Positions 12,477-22,241 of a stretch of DNA of 64,000 nucleotides are shown here, piece by piece (within the stretch, counting starts at the first letter, position 1; each line of letters begins with the position of its first letter). A program made the translations under genes and the position numbers. The stretch comes from Rhizobium sp. NRK18. Lineage in GTDB: Bacteria; Pseudomonadota; Alphaproteobacteria; Rhizobiales; Rhizobiaceae. The notes under the pieces are model-generated. The model did not search any database. It had not been told where the DNA came from and was given only the letters and a program-made list of their open reading frames with translations. The stretch lies in assembly GCF_024385575.1 (NCBI RefSeq), contig NZ_JANFMV010000001.1:3563681-3627680 (forward strand), read 5' to 3'.

Positions 12477-14792
12477 TCAGGCTTTGCGGGCGGCAGGCTT
12501 GGCCTTGGAGAGCGCCGTGATCTCGGCGAGCAGGCCCGCCGGGTCGAGCGGCTTGGTCAGCACGCGGTTGGCGCCGGCAATCAGCGCCTGGCGGTGAATG
12601 TCGTCGCGCTTGTCGCCGGTGAGCACGATGATCGGCATCAGTTCGGAGCCGAGGCTCATCTCCCGCTCGCGGATCTTCGGCAGGATGTCGAGCCCGTGTC
12701 CGCCGGGCATGTGGAGATCGGTGACGATGATGTCCGGGCGATCGGCAGGCTCACCGCAGAGCACGGTCATCATGGCCTCGAAATCGCCGCAGACCTCGAC
12801 CGTATGACCGGATTTCTCGAGCACGGCACGCACCAGCATGACATTGACGGGATCGTCCTCGCCGAGCAGCACTTTCAGGCCGCTGCCCGCCGGCGCAGAC
12901 AGCTTCGGCAGGTTGAACTCGTATTTGCGGGCATTGTCGTTGATCGCCTCGCGCCGCTCCACGCCGCGCATGCGGCCGAGCAGAACATCGATCAGCGACT
13001 GTTCGCGCAGCGGCCGGATCAGCCAGGCGTCGAAGGCGCCGAAGCCGGCGGCATTGCGCTCTTCCGGATTGACGAGCAGGATCCGGCGCGGCGACTGACT
13101 GTTGTCGTGTAGGTGCTGCGGCATGCGTTCGTTGAAGGCGTCTGCCAGCCGGTTGTCGACGATGATGTCGGTGAAGGCGCGGCCGCCGCTGATGATCTCC
13201 ATGGCGGCATCGATGCCGGCGACGTTGGAACAGGTTCCGCCGAGCGTCGTGATGGTCGCGGCCAGCGCACTTTCGGCAGGCCCCTTCGGCGCGATGATCA
13301 GAACGCTGGTCTCCGCCAGCGCCTGACGGCGAGCCTCCACCACGTCGTCATGTTCTTCGGAGCGGATCGGGAACAGGATGCGGAAGGTCGATCCCTTGCC
13401 CTTGATGCTGGCGACCTTTAGATCGCCCCCGAAGGCTTTCATGATGCGCAGCGATATCGCCAGGCCGAGGCCGGATCCGGCGCTCTTTTCCTCACTGTTG
13501 CCGGCCTGTTCGAATTCGCCGAACACGCGTCGTTCTTCGTCATCGGTCATGCCCGGACCGGTATCGATCACCGAAATCACCGCCATGTCGTCTTCGCGCG
13601 TCGCGCGGATCTGGACGCCGCCCTTGACGGTGAACTTCACCGCATTGCCGATGACATTGAAGAGAACCTGCTTCAGCCGGGCCTCGTCGCATTCGAGGAT
13701 GGCCGGAACGTCGGCCGCGATCGAGGTGGCGATCTCGATGCCCTTGTCATGGGCGCGGTGCGACAGCATTTCGGAAACGCCTTCGACCAGCTTGCGCAGC
13801 GCCACCGGCTTCTGCCTGAGTTCGAAACGGCCGGCCTCCATGGCGGAGAAATCGAGGAGGTCCTCGACGAGCTTGACCAGCGCATCGCCGGACTGGCGGA
13901 TGCCCTCGAGATAATTGCGCTGCGCCGGCGTCAGCGGCGCCTCCTCGAGAAGCTGGCTCATGCCGATGATGCCGGACAGGGGCGTGCGGATTTCATGGCT
14001 GACGGTCGCCAGCAGCCGCGACTTGGCGGCGTTCGACTGTTCGGCCTTCTGCCGCGCCTCTTCCTGGGCGCGCACCAGCCGGCGCTCGTCGGTGACGTCG
14101 CGGCCGACGCTGCTGATGATCAGCTGGCCGTTGGCTGGATCGCGCACGGTGATGTCGTGCCAGATGAAGATCCGCTTGCCGGCCGGACCGTTGATCTCGA
14201 CCTCGAAACGGTTCGGCACCGTCGAAGGATTGAAGATCAGGCCAAGTTCGCGGCAGGTCTTGCCCTCGGGCTCATCGCAATCGGTCAGGCGGCGGAAGGT
14301 CTGGTTGGCGTCGATGATGCGCCGGTCGGAATCGCGGCTCAGCGCGATGTCGCCGAGGTCGTCATGGATCGCGGCCAAACGGACGCTGCGTTCGGCATCC
14401 GCCCAGGAACGGTCGTGATCGGCCTCCTCGACGAGCCGCGAGAGCTCGTCCGTCGACGGCGCGGCCTTGGCCCTGCCAAAGTCGGCGGGTGCCAGCGCCA
14501 GCTGGATGATGATGAAGACGATGCCGGCGGTCATGATGCCGAGCACCATCCACGCTGCCGGACCGCCCGCGGCGCTGAACAGCAGCGCAACCGCCGCCAG
14601 GCCGCCGCCGCCAAGCCAGATCCGCAGCAGCAGACGCGCCATGTTGCCGCCGGTCTCCGTCGAAACCGGCTTCGGATCGTTTTTCACGGCAGGCCTCACG
14701 CCCGCGTCAGCCGAAGCCTTCTCCGCTTCGGATGATGGCGAGCCGGTTGCAGGTTTCATATCGGTCTTCAGGTTGCGCGCAATTTCACTCAT
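12477..14792 (-). CDS. Hybrid sensor histidine kinase with two receiver-like domains
   Basis: A 771-residue inner-membrane kinase. Layout: charged N-terminus; two membrane segments near residues 56-74 and 79-100; PAS-like sensor about 130-235; HisKA with phospho-acceptor His266 in ATVSHEIRTPLSG; HATPase with N-box around 379-387 and G-boxes DTGPGM and GSGLGLAIS; a degenerate receiver about 495-605 that lacks the acidic pair and has Arg where Lys is expected; and a complete receiver with Asp692 in IIVTDLHMP and Lys747 in LTKPL. It probably feeds a phosphorelay through a separate phosphotransfer protein. No partner regulator is adjacent. It lies between lspA and olsB, and its signal is unknown. 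Confidence 0.9.
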   Translation of the reverse strand: MSEIARNLKTDMKPATGSPSSEAEKASADAGVRPAVKNDPKPVSTETGGNMARLLLRIWLGGGGLAAVALLFSAAGGPAAWMVLGIMTAGIVFIIIQLALAPADFGRAKAAPSTDELSRLVEEADHDRSWADAERSVRLAAIHDDLGDIALSRDSDRRIIDANQTFRRLTDCDEPEGKTCRELGLIFNPSTVPNRFEVEINGPAGKRIFIWHDITVRDPANGQLIISSVGRDVTDERRLVRAQEEARQKAEQSNAAKSRLLATVSHEIRTPLSGIIGMSQLLEEAPLTPAQRNYLEGIRQSGDALVKLVEDLLDFSAMEAGRFELRQKPVALRKLVEGVSEMLSHRAHDKGIEIATSIAADVPAILECDEARLKQVLFNVIGNAVKFTVKGGVQIRATREDDMAVISVIDTGPGMTDDEERRVFGEFEQAGNSEEKSAGSGLGLAISLRIMKAFGGDLKVASIKGKGSTFRILFPIRSEEHDDVVEARRQALAETSVLIIAPKGPAESALAATITTLGGTCSNVAGIDAAMEIISGGRAFTDIIVDNRLADAFNERMPQHLHDNSQSPRRILLVNPEERNAAGFGAFDAWLIRPLREQSLIDVLLGRMRGVERREAINDNARKYEFNLPKLSAPAGSGLKVLLGEDDPVNVMLVRAVLEKSGHTVEVCGDFEAMMTVLCGEPADRPDIIVTDLHMPGGHGLDILPKIREREMSLGSELMPIIVLTGDKRDDIHRQALIAGANRVLTKPLDPAGLLAEITALSKAKPAARKA

Positions 14793-14846
14793 GCAACCTT
14801 GCTAACATACACTTGTTCAGAATCGTTTTTTCAAAACACTAAATTT

Positions 14847-15338
14847 TTAGGGTCTTTTCGGTTTTGAGCCGAGAAACTCGTCGATCACGACAAGCACTGC
14901 GCCGATGGTGATGAAACTGTCGGCGAGATTGAAAACGGCAAACGACCACGTCGACGTGTGGAACAGCACATAGTCGATCACATGGCCGTAGAGAAAGCGG
15001 TCGAGGAGATTGCCCAGCGCGCCGGCGATGATCATCGCAAAGCCGACATGGGCGAAATGCCGGTCCGCACTGGTGCGCCGCCAGAGCCATATGACGAAGG
15101 CGACGATGGCGAGCCGCATGCCGACGATGAACCAGCCTTCCATGCCGGACAGCATGGAGAAGGCAACGCCGAGATTGTAGGTGCGGTAGAGCGCCAGCAT
15201 CGGCATGACCGGCACAGCCTGCTGAAACGGCAGATAATGGTCGACGGCGATCTTCACCGCCTGATCTGCGGCGACAGCCAGCACGATGAACAGGAGGATC
15301 GCGACGGGATTGCGCAGGAAACCGGATGCCTGCGTCAT
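14847..15338 (-). CDS. lspA: Lipoprotein signal peptidase (signal peptidase II)
   Basis: A 163-residue protein with four hydrophobic segments. LspA cleaves the signal peptide of diacylglyceryl-modified prolipoproteins in the inner membrane. The catalytic aspartates are visible as Asp122 in GHVIDYV and Asp140 in FNLADSFI, and the conserved YNLGVAFS and GALGNLLDR motifs are present. Its ATG overlaps the stop codon of the upstream RNA methyltransferase by four bases, so the two are probably translationally coupled. Confidence 0.95.
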   Translation of the reverse strand: MTQASGFLRNPVAILLFIVLAVAADQAVKIAVDHYLPFQQAVPVMPMLALYRTYNLGVAFSMLSGMEGWFIVGMRLAIVAFVIWLWRRTSADRHFAHVGFAMIIAGALGNLLDRFLYGHVIDYVLFHTSTWSFAVFNLADSFITIGAVLVVIDEFLGSKPKRP

Positions 15339-16192
15339 GCGCCGCCATCCAGCGTCAGAAGGTGGCGGCGGGCCTCGAACAGCATGACGGCGGTGGCGAC
15401 GGCCAGATTGAGGCTGTCGGCCCTGCCCTGCTGCGGAATGCGGGCCAGCGCGTCGGCCTCGCCCGCCAGATCGTCCGGCAGGCCGGACTGCTCGTTGCCC
15501 ATCAGGAGGACGACGGGCTTCTTGCGGTAATCGATGGTCCTGTAGTCGACCGCACCGGCAAGGTGCGTGGCGACCACGCTGACGCCGGCCGTCTTCTTCC
15601 AGGCGATGAACTCGTCCACGGTGGCGCGGATCAGCGGCATGGCGAAGACCGAACCCATGGTGGCGCGGACGGTTTCCATCGAGAAGGGATCGGTCGTCTC
15701 CCCGACGAGGATCACGCCCGAGGCGCCGGAGGCGTCGGCCGTGCGGATGATGGTGCCGAGATTGCCGGGATCGCGCACCCGGTCGAGCGCAACCCAGGTC
15801 TCGTCGGCCTTCGGCTTGACCTTGGCAAGCGGCAGCCAGCGCTGTTCGAACACGCCGGCGACCATCTGCGGATTGTCGCGCCGGGTGATCGAGGACATGA
15901 CCTTTTCCGAGACTTCGAGCACCAGCCCGCCGGTCGCCACCGTCTTTGCCGCCACCTGCTCGACCGCCGGCTTGCCCTTGGCGGCCTTGGCATAGGCGAG
16001 CGTGCGGATGGTCCAGCCGAGTTCGATCGCGTCGATGATGAGCTTCAGGCCTTCGGCGAGAAAGGTCTTCGTCGCGTCGCGCTCCTTCTTCTGAGCGAGC
16101 GCCTTGATGTCCTTGACGATCGGATTGGAAAGGCTGGTGACTTCCTTGACCTGGCCGACGCGGCGGCGGTCTTGATCGTGGTTCATGGTCAT
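15335..16192 (-). CDS. TrmH/SpoU-family RNA 2'-O-methyltransferase
   Basis: A 285-residue protein with an N-terminal L30e-like RNA-binding domain ([24 protein letters not shown]) and a C-terminal SPOUT domain with the three SpoU motifs: [30 protein letters not shown] and [12 protein letters not shown]. The family methylates ribose in 23S rRNA or tRNA; the exact target cannot be named. The frame is open far upstream, through the antisense of the previous gene, but the ATG at 16192 overlaps the TGA of the preceding methyltransferase (ATGA) and starts just before the conserved region. Its 3' end overlaps lspA in the same way. Confidence 0.9.
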   Translation of the reverse strand: MTMNHDQDRRRVGQVKEVTSLSNPIVKDIKALAQKKERDATKTFLAEGLKLIIDAIELGWTIRTLAYAKAAKGKPAVEQVAAKTVATGGLVLEVSEKVMSSITRRDNPQMVAGVFEQRWLPLAKVKPKADETWVALDRVRDPGNLGTIIRTADASGASGVILVGETTDPFSMETVRATMGSVFAMPLIRATVDEFIAWKKTAGVSVVATHLAGAVDYRTIDYRKKPVVLLMGNEQSGLPDDLAGEADALARIPQQGRADSLNLAVATAVMLFEARRHLLTLDGGA

Positions 16193-17322
16193 TTCGGCAC
16201 CCAGCGGCTGAAGAGTGAGGTCGAAAGGGCGCGGCCCTGCGATTTGCCGTCGAGGCCAGCCTCGCGGATGACGAGCTCGCCCGATTCCACCACGCCGCCC
16301 CTGCCCCGCATGGTTTCGCGCATCAGCTCGTGCATGGAATAGAAGCTCGCCCGGATGGAATAGGCCGTCAGCACCAGCCCGATCGCCTTCGGCGCCAGGA
16401 TTTCCCGGCAGCCGGCCAGCATGTGCGGCAGATGGTCGAACAGGTGCCAGACCTCGCCCGACGGGCCGCGGCCGAATTTCGGCGGATCGGTCAGGATGAT
16501 GTCGTAGCGATTGCCGCGCCGGCCCTCGCGCTCGACGAATTTCATCGCGTCCTCGCAGATCCAGCGGATCGGCAGGCGGTCCATGCGCGAAAGCGTCTGG
16601 TTTTCGCGCGCCCAGCCGATCGCCTTCTTTGAGGCGTCGACATGGGTGACCTCTGCCCCGGCCGACGCGGCGACCAGCGACGCCACGCCGGTATAGCCGA
16701 ACAGGTTCAAGACCTTGACCGGACGATTGGCGGCCTCGATCGCGTCCTTCATCCACGACCAGTGGGCGATCTGCTCGGGAAAGACGCCGACATGGCGGAA
16801 TGAGGTGAAGCGGCCGAGGAAATCGACGTCCAGCACCTTCAAGGGCCAGGTCTCGCCAAGCGCCTCCCGCGGAAAGCGCCAGCGCCCCATGCCATCCTCG
16901 TCGGTATCGCCGGTGAAGATGGCGTCGGCATTGTCCCAGACGTGCGCGGGCAGTGCCGGCGGCCACAGCGCCTGCGCTTCCGGCCGCACGATGCGATACG
17001 GACCATACTGTTCCAGCTTCAGCCCGTAGCCGCTGTCGATCAGATGAAAGTCGCCGGAAGCCACGCTCTCGAGGATAACCGGCACGCGCTCGGGAGGACG
17101 CTCGCCCGTCAGCAGCGGCAGACGCTCGACGGTCGCCTGTTCCTTTGGCTCGGGACGGGCGCTCTCGGTGGCTTGCGCCTTAGCGGCCTGCGACCTGGCC
17201 GTCTGCGGCCGGTCCGCAGCGCGTTCGCGTTTCGGTTTCGGCGGTTTGCCGCCGGGGTTCTTCGTGCCGGCACCCTTGGCGAAGGGCTTGCCACCGTCGG
17301 TCCTGCGCTGCCTGTTCTTCAC
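16189..17322 (-). CDS. Class I SAM-dependent methyltransferase, RlmI-like
   Basis: A 377-residue protein. The first ~70 residues are basic, low-complexity and rich in Lys, Ala and Pro, probably an RNA-binding tail. The rest is a Rossmann-fold methyltransferase with SAM-binding motif [15 protein letters not shown] and catalytic-type motif TDPPKFGRG, as in RlmI/RlmL-like rRNA methyltransferases (COG1092 type). Such enzymes modify cytosine or guanine in 23S rRNA. It is the first gene of an overlapping chain with the SpoU methyltransferase and lspA. No PUA domain, as found in E. coli RlmI, is obvious, so the symbol is withheld. Confidence 0.85.
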   Translation of the reverse strand: MKNRQRRTDGGKPFAKGAGTKNPGGKPPKPKRERAADRPQTARSQAAKAQATESARPEPKEQATVERLPLLTGERPPERVPVILESVASGDFHLIDSGYGLKLEQYGPYRIVRPEAQALWPPALPAHVWDNADAIFTGDTDEDGMGRWRFPREALGETWPLKVLDVDFLGRFTSFRHVGVFPEQIAHWSWMKDAIEAANRPVKVLNLFGYTGVASLVAASAGAEVTHVDASKKAIGWARENQTLSRMDRLPIRWICEDAMKFVEREGRRGNRYDIILTDPPKFGRGPSGEVWHLFDHLPHMLAGCREILAPKAIGLVLTAYSIRASFYSMHELMRETMRGRGGVVESGELVIREAGLDGKSQGRALSTSLFSRWVPK

Positions 17323-17434
17323 GTCACCTGTCTCTCCGGGCCACCCGGCCCGCGGCTATTGCTTTCGTTCCGTCAATATAGGGAAGCCGTTCATAAGGGA
17401 AGGCGGAAGAGGTTTCCAGCGCCAGCAACCGCCT

Positions 17435-19402
17435 TCAGACGAGAAACACACCATCGCGCGGCGGCAGGGCGGCGATATCGATGTGCTCCGGCGCCAGCCC
17501 GGCGCGGGCCCGCTCGATCATCATCTCATAGGCACGCTCCAGATGACGGGTGAAGCGCTCGGTATCGAAGAGAGGCGCGCGAACCCGGTTTGCCGCAAGC
17601 CGTGCGCGGATTTCCGCCAGGCGCTCCGGGTCGCCGGCAAGCGCAACCGCCAGATCCGGAAACCCGGCCGGGTCTTCGGCCACCAGATCCGGCAGGCCGA
17701 TGGCCTTCAGCAGGCTTTCGGAGACGCGCGAGGCAAAACTCCTCCCCTTGAACGTCACCAGCGGCGTGCCGGCCCACAAAATGTCGGACGTCGTGGTATG
17801 GCCGTTATAAGGGTGTGTATCCAGCGCGATGTCGACGGCGGCGATCCGCGACAGGTAGCGATCATAGGCTTCGCCCGAGAAGAAGAACAAGCGTTCGGCC
17901 GCCACGCCGCGGCTTGCAAACGCCGCCGTCAGGTTGTCGCGCGGCAGGCACTCCCGGCAGAGAAGGCAGAAGACGGAGCCGGGAACGCGGCGCAGGACGT
18001 CGGCCCAAAGCTCCAGCGTCGTCATGGTGATCTTGCCCGGCGAATTGAACGACCCGAAGACGAGCCTGTCGACGGGCAGTCCGAGATCGTCGCGCGTCAG
18101 AGCCAGCGGCTTCGGGCGGTTGCGGCTGCCATTTGCCTGATAGGTCTCGGGAAGACGGCACAGCTTCTCGGTATAGAACGGCTTGCTGGTGTCCGGCGTG
18201 ACGATCGGATCGGTGACGGCGTAATCGACATCCATGCCGGTCAATGATCCGGGATAGCCGAGATAGGTCGCCTTCACCGGCGCATCGGAGCGGTTGAGGA
18301 TGCCGAGCCTTGCGCCGGTGGTGAAGCCCTTCAGGTCGACGAGAATGTCGATGTCGTGCGCGGCAATGCAGGCTGCGGCTTGCGCGTCCGTCATCGCCCG
18401 CACCGGCACCACTGCATCGCGCAGTGAGGCCGGCCAGCGCCTCTGGTAATCCGCAGCGGCTTCGTCGGTGTAGCAGAACAGCGTGATCTCGAACCGCTCG
18501 CGGTCATGCGCCTGCATGACCTCCTCGAACAGGATCATCGTCGCATGCCAGTGAAAGTCGTTCGACAGATAGCCGATCCGGATCTTTTCGTCGGTCTTCG
18601 AAGGCGGACGCCTCCGCACAGGGATGTCCTGTGGATCGACGCGGTGCAGGCCCAGCGTATCGTAGGAGGGAAGCGCGTGGACGGCCTCGTCGTCGCTGCG
18701 CAACAGCCGCGACCAGGCCAGTTCGTTGCGAGAGAGCGCCTCCGCCGCCAGGCCGCCCCGGCCCTGAAGCACATCGAATTCCGCAGTCGCGTCGAGGTCC
18801 GCAACATTGATCGCCCGCGCATAGCGGAGGCTGGTCAACGGCAGGCTCTGCGGTCGCGTCCGGCAGGCCTCGACAAGGAACAGATAGAAGCGGTCGGCGT
18901 CGCCGATCGCCGTCTCGAACTCGGCAAGCAGGGCGAAGTGCTGGGGATTGGCAAGATCGAGATCGGCGATGAAGCTTTCGGCCTCGGAGAGTGCGCCGGC
19001 AAGCTTGCAGGCCATGGCAAGCCGGTAAAGGAAGGCCGGGTCACCACGATGAGAGCGAGCGACATCCGCCGCGATGGCGGCGATCCGGGCATGCAGCCCC
19101 TCGCCCCAGAACAGGTCGACGGCGAACTTTTGGAAGAGCGCCCGCTTGTCGGCGATCGCGGCCGCGGCGCTGACGAAGGCCTCGGCGGCCTCGACCTTGC
19201 GCCCAAGCTTCAGATTGCTGTTGGCGAGTATCACCAGCAAGTTCTGCCGCGTCGGTCCGTCGGCACGCGCAAGGCCAGAATCAGCGGCCTCAACCGCGTC
19301 TGCAAAGCGGCCGGCCTGATAGGCGGTCAGCGCCTTCGCCAGGGCGGGAGAAGCCTGTTTCATCGCGTCTTTCGATCCGGGCGTCGCATCATTGTCCTTC
19401 AC
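17435..19402 (-). CDS. GT41 family (OGT/SPINDLY-like) glycosyltransferase, copy 1
   Basis: A 655-residue protein. The N-terminal ~250 residues are helical and TPR-like (repeats around ALTAYQAGRFADAVEAA). The C-terminal ~400 residues carry GT41 signatures: KIRIGYLSNDF, DILVDLKGFTTGARLGIL, YLGYPGSLTGMDVDY, DTHPYNGHTTTSDILWAGTP and LVTFKGRSFASRVSESLL. GT41 enzymes transfer GlcNAc or other sugars from UDP donors, in eukaryotes onto Ser/Thr of proteins; bacterial members mostly lack known acceptors. The gene lies 20 bases after a closely related copy, so the pair arose by tandem duplication. No signal peptide is seen, suggesting a cytoplasmic enzyme. Confidence 0.88.
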   Translation of the reverse strand: MKDNDATPGSKDAMKQASPALAKALTAYQAGRFADAVEAADSGLARADGPTRQNLLVILANSNLKLGRKVEAAEAFVSAAAAIADKRALFQKFAVDLFWGEGLHARIAAIAADVARSHRGDPAFLYRLAMACKLAGALSEAESFIADLDLANPQHFALLAEFETAIGDADRFYLFLVEACRTRPQSLPLTSLRYARAINVADLDATAEFDVLQGRGGLAAEALSRNELAWSRLLRSDDEAVHALPSYDTLGLHRVDPQDIPVRRRPPSKTDEKIRIGYLSNDFHWHATMILFEEVMQAHDRERFEITLFCYTDEAAADYQRRWPASLRDAVVPVRAMTDAQAAACIAAHDIDILVDLKGFTTGARLGILNRSDAPVKATYLGYPGSLTGMDVDYAVTDPIVTPDTSKPFYTEKLCRLPETYQANGSRNRPKPLALTRDDLGLPVDRLVFGSFNSPGKITMTTLELWADVLRRVPGSVFCLLCRECLPRDNLTAAFASRGVAAERLFFFSGEAYDRYLSRIAAVDIALDTHPYNGHTTTSDILWAGTPLVTFKGRSFASRVSESLLKAIGLPDLVAEDPAGFPDLAVALAGDPERLAEIRARLAANRVRAPLFDTERFTRHLERAYEMMIERARAGLAPEHIDIAALPPRDGVFLV

Positions 19403-19422
19403 CTAGTTAATGGCCGCGCCTG

Positions 19423-21330
19423 TCACCGCGCAAGTTTCGGCACGTCGATGTGGTCTGGCGGCAGCCCGGCCCGGGCGCGTTCCATCATCATCTCGTAGCC
19501 GCGCTCCAGATGCCGGGTGAAGCGATCCGTGTCGAAGAGCGACGCGGTCGTGCGGTTGGCTGCGATCCCTTCGCGCAGCTCTGCCCGGCGAGCCGTATCG
19601 CCGGAGAGGGCCACCGCAAGATCGCAGAAGCCCGCCGCATCCGCCGCCACCAGCTCCGGCAGGCCGATCGCCTCAAGCAGGCTTTCCGAGACCCGCGACG
19701 CAAAGCTCCTTCCCTTGAAGGTTACCAGCGGCGTTCCGGCCCAGAGGATATCGGACGTCGTGGTGTGGCCGTTATAGGGATGCGTGTCGAGGGCCAGATC
19801 GACAGCGGCGATACGGCCGAGATAGGCTTCGTAGGCAACGTTGGAGAAGAAGATCAGCCGACCGTCGTCAATTCCCTCGCGACCGAAGGCATCGGCGATA
19901 TTGCCGCGCGCCAGCGGATCGTTGCAGAGCAGGTAAAGAACCGCATCCGGCACCCGCCGCAGGATCTTGGCCCAGAGCCGCAGCGTCGCATGGGTGATCT
20001 TGTGGACCGCGTTGAACGAGCCGAAGACGAAGTGATCCTCCGGCAACCCCAGTTCGGCGCGGGTGACGGCAGCGGGTCGCGGCCGGTTGCGGCTGCCGTT
20101 CGACTGGTAGCTGTCCGGCAGCCGGCACAGCTTCTCGCGATAGACGGCCTTGCTTTGATCCGGCGTGACGATCGGATCGGTGATGGCGTAATCGACGTCC
20201 ATGCCGGTCAGCGGTCCCGGATAGCCGAGATACGTCGCCTTCACCGGCGCATTGGAGCGGTTCAGAATGCCGAGACGGGCGCCGAGCGTGAAGCCCTTGA
20301 GATCGACGAGAATGTCGATGCGCTCATTGTCGATGACCGCCGCCGCATCGGCATCGCTCATCTCGCGGACGACGACCACCGCGTCGCGCAGCGTCGAGGG
20401 CCAGCGCTCCTGGTAGCGCGCCAGCTCCCTGGAAGTGTAGCAGAAGAGCCGGATCTCGAAGCGCTCCCGGTCATGGCCGAGCAGCACCTCCTCTAACAGG
20501 CGCATGGTCGCGTGGCCGTAAAAGTCATTCGAGAGATAGCCGATCCGGATCTTTTCCGCGGCGGCAGACGGCTGGCGGCGAAGGCGCGGAATGTCATCCG
20601 GATCGGTCCGGTGCATCACGGAGGTGTCATAGGACGGCTGCGCATGCTCGCGCTCGTCATCGGTCCGCGTAAGGCGGATCAGCGCCAACTCGTATTCGCG
20701 CAGCGCGCGGGCGCGCGGGCTGTCTCCCGCCACCGCCGCATCGAATTCGTCGAGCGCCGCAAAGTCGCAGTTCCCCCTCGCCCGTGCGTAACGCACGCTG
20801 TTCAACGGAATATTGTCCGGTCGCGTCCGGCAGGCTTCTTTCAGGAAATCGTAGAAGCCGGCCGGATCGGCGAGCGCATGTTCGAATTCGCCGAGCAGCG
20901 CGAACTGCTGCGGCCTTTCGAGATCCAGGTCGGCGATGAAGGGTCTGGCCTCGATGAGCCGTCCGGCCTGCTTGAGCGCCGTGGCGAGCTTGGCCAGAAG
21001 CGGCTTGTCGTCGCGGTTCGTCGCGCCAACCTCGGCGGCGATTGCCGCCATGTCATCGTAGCGCCCCTCGTCGAAGAAGAGATTGGCGGCGAACTTCAGG
21101 AATTCGGCGCGCTTGTCGGCAAAACAGCCCGCGGCCTTCACGAAGGCTTCTGCCGCGGCCTGTCTGCGGCCGAGCTTCAGGCTGGCATTGGCGAGGATGA
21201 CGAAGAGCATCGGCCGGGCGCCGGCATCGGCCGTTTCCAGGGCCATGCCCGCCGCGTCCACCGCGCCGGCAAAATCGCCCGCGCGGTAGTCAGCCAGCGC
21301 CTTTGCCGCCATCGGCGGAGTGTCCGTCAT
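19423..21330 (-). CDS. GT41 family (OGT/SPINDLY-like) glycosyltransferase, copy 2
   Basis: A 635-residue paralogue of the gene that follows it on the minus strand, with the same layout: TPR-like helical N-terminus (ALADYRAGDFAGAVDAAGMAL) and GT41 catalytic half (KIRIGYLSNDFYGHATMRLL, DILVDLKGFTLGARLGIL, YLGYPGPLTGMDVDY, DTHPYNGHTTTSDILWAGTP). The catalytic half is strongly conserved between the copies and the N-terminal half has diverged, suggesting the same sugar donor and reaction but different protein acceptors. The frame is open to 21360; the ATG at 21330 (MTDTPPM) is chosen because it best matches the N-terminal length of the paralogue and has AAGGGG upstream. It is the promoter-proximal copy. 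Confidence 0.86.
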   Translation of the reverse strand: MTDTPPMAAKALADYRAGDFAGAVDAAGMALETADAGARPMLFVILANASLKLGRRQAAAEAFVKAAGCFADKRAEFLKFAANLFFDEGRYDDMAAIAAEVGATNRDDKPLLAKLATALKQAGRLIEARPFIADLDLERPQQFALLGEFEHALADPAGFYDFLKEACRTRPDNIPLNSVRYARARGNCDFAALDEFDAAVAGDSPRARALREYELALIRLTRTDDEREHAQPSYDTSVMHRTDPDDIPRLRRQPSAAAEKIRIGYLSNDFYGHATMRLLEEVLLGHDRERFEIRLFCYTSRELARYQERWPSTLRDAVVVVREMSDADAAAVIDNERIDILVDLKGFTLGARLGILNRSNAPVKATYLGYPGPLTGMDVDYAITDPIVTPDQSKAVYREKLCRLPDSYQSNGSRNRPRPAAVTRAELGLPEDHFVFGSFNAVHKITHATLRLWAKILRRVPDAVLYLLCNDPLARGNIADAFGREGIDDGRLIFFSNVAYEAYLGRIAAVDLALDTHPYNGHTTTSDILWAGTPLVTFKGRSFASRVSESLLEAIGLPELVAADAAGFCDLAVALSGDTARRAELREGIAANRTTASLFDTDRFTRHLERGYEMMMERARAGLPPDHIDVPKLAR

Positions 21331-21426
21331 ATCACCGCATGCCCCTTGCCATGGCGGCAAGGTCTAGCGGCCGACACTTGCGTGAACCTGCTCGACGGGC
21401 GGAAAATGTTGAGAGTGTAGAAACGA

Positions 21427-21768
21427 TCAGTTGCCCGGCAGGGAAAGCGACTGGCCCGCCAGCGATTCCGCCCGCGCCTTGTGCTGGCCGGCTTCCGCCT
21501 GCCACTTGACGGCCTCGCGCGCCTCGCGGCGTGCACGCTTGCGATGCTTGCCCTGGCTGACCCATGTGGCGGCAGACCCGACGATCATTCCGAGTATCAG
21601 GGCGCAGAACAGGAAAACGAACAGCGGTGCGCTGAGAGAAAGCACCTGATCGGACGGGCGGAAAGGATTGAGCGCCAGCGTGACACTTTCACGGTTGGCA
21701 ACGGAGAGCAGGATCAAGACGATGCCGAGCGGCACCAGGACGATGATGTTGATCAGCTTTCGCGTCAT
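21427..21768 (-). CDS. LapA-domain (YciS-like) small inner-membrane protein
   Basis: A 113-residue protein with two hydrophobic segments (about 5-25 and 43-66: IIVLVPLGIVLILLSV and LFVFLFCALILGMIVGS) followed by a basic, Ala/Arg/Gln-rich cytoplasmic helix likely to form a coiled coil. This is the LapA_dom (formerly DUF1049) architecture; in E. coli LapA works with LapB in control of LPS synthesis, but here the role is inferred only from family. The ATG at 21768 has a GAGGAGA ribosome-binding site eight bases upstream; the longer frame to 21819 has no hydrophobic or conserved sequence. Downstream of ihfB on the same strand, a frequent alphaproteobacterial arrangement. Confidence 0.8.
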   Translation of the reverse strand: MTRKLINIIVLVPLGIVLILLSVANRESVTLALNPFRPSDQVLSLSAPLFVFLFCALILGMIVGSAATWVSQGKHRKRARREAREAVKWQAEAGQHKARAESLAGQSLSLPGN

Positions 21769-21886
21769 TCGGCATTCTCCTCGCCAGTTTCGGCACAGAC
21801 TGGCATGCATTTCCGGCAAAATATGGGGCGAAGCGAGCGTTCCGCAAGTGCGTCATGCGGATTTTGCCGTCTTGCGCCCGGCCGGA

Positions 21887-22207
21887 TCAATCCTCGTCTT
21901 CATCGTCCTCGTCGTCATCCATCATGCCGTCGGCATTCAGGCGCTCGCGCAGTTCCTTGCCGGTCTTGAAGAAGGGAACCCACTTTTCCTCGACGAACAC
22001 GCTTTCGCCGGTGCGCGGGTTGCGGCCCGATCGGGACGGGCGGTTCTTGACGGAAAACGCACCGAAGCCGCGCAGCTCGACCCGGTTGCCGGCCGCCAGC
22101 GCGTCGGTAATTTCGTCCAGCACGGCATTGACGATATTTTCGACATCGCGGTGATATAGGTGCGGATTGCGCGCAGCGACGATCTGCACCAGCTCGGATT
22201 TGATCAC
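21887..22207 (-). CDS. ihfB: Integration host factor subunit beta
   Basis: A 106-residue HU/IHF-fold protein. [14 protein letters not shown] begins the helical dimer body, and the beta-arm region with [20 protein letters not shown] contains the conserved arm Pro (RNPRTG) that intercalates into DNA and bends it. The partner IhfA is not in this window. The C-terminus is an unusual run of Asp/Glu ([12 protein letters not shown]), an acidic tail longer than in E. coli. A GTG at 22207 is preferred because family members begin MIKSEL and a purine-rich GGGGGA lies just upstream; an ATG at 22219 would add four residues. Confidence 0.92.
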   Translation of the reverse strand: MIKSELVQIVAARNPHLYHRDVENIVNAVLDEITDALAAGNRVELRGFGAFSVKNRPSRSGRNPRTGESVFVEEKWVPFFKTGKELRERLNADGMMDDDEDDEDED

Positions 22208-22241
22208 AACGTCCCCCATTCAAAATTCTTTTTTCGGCCGC

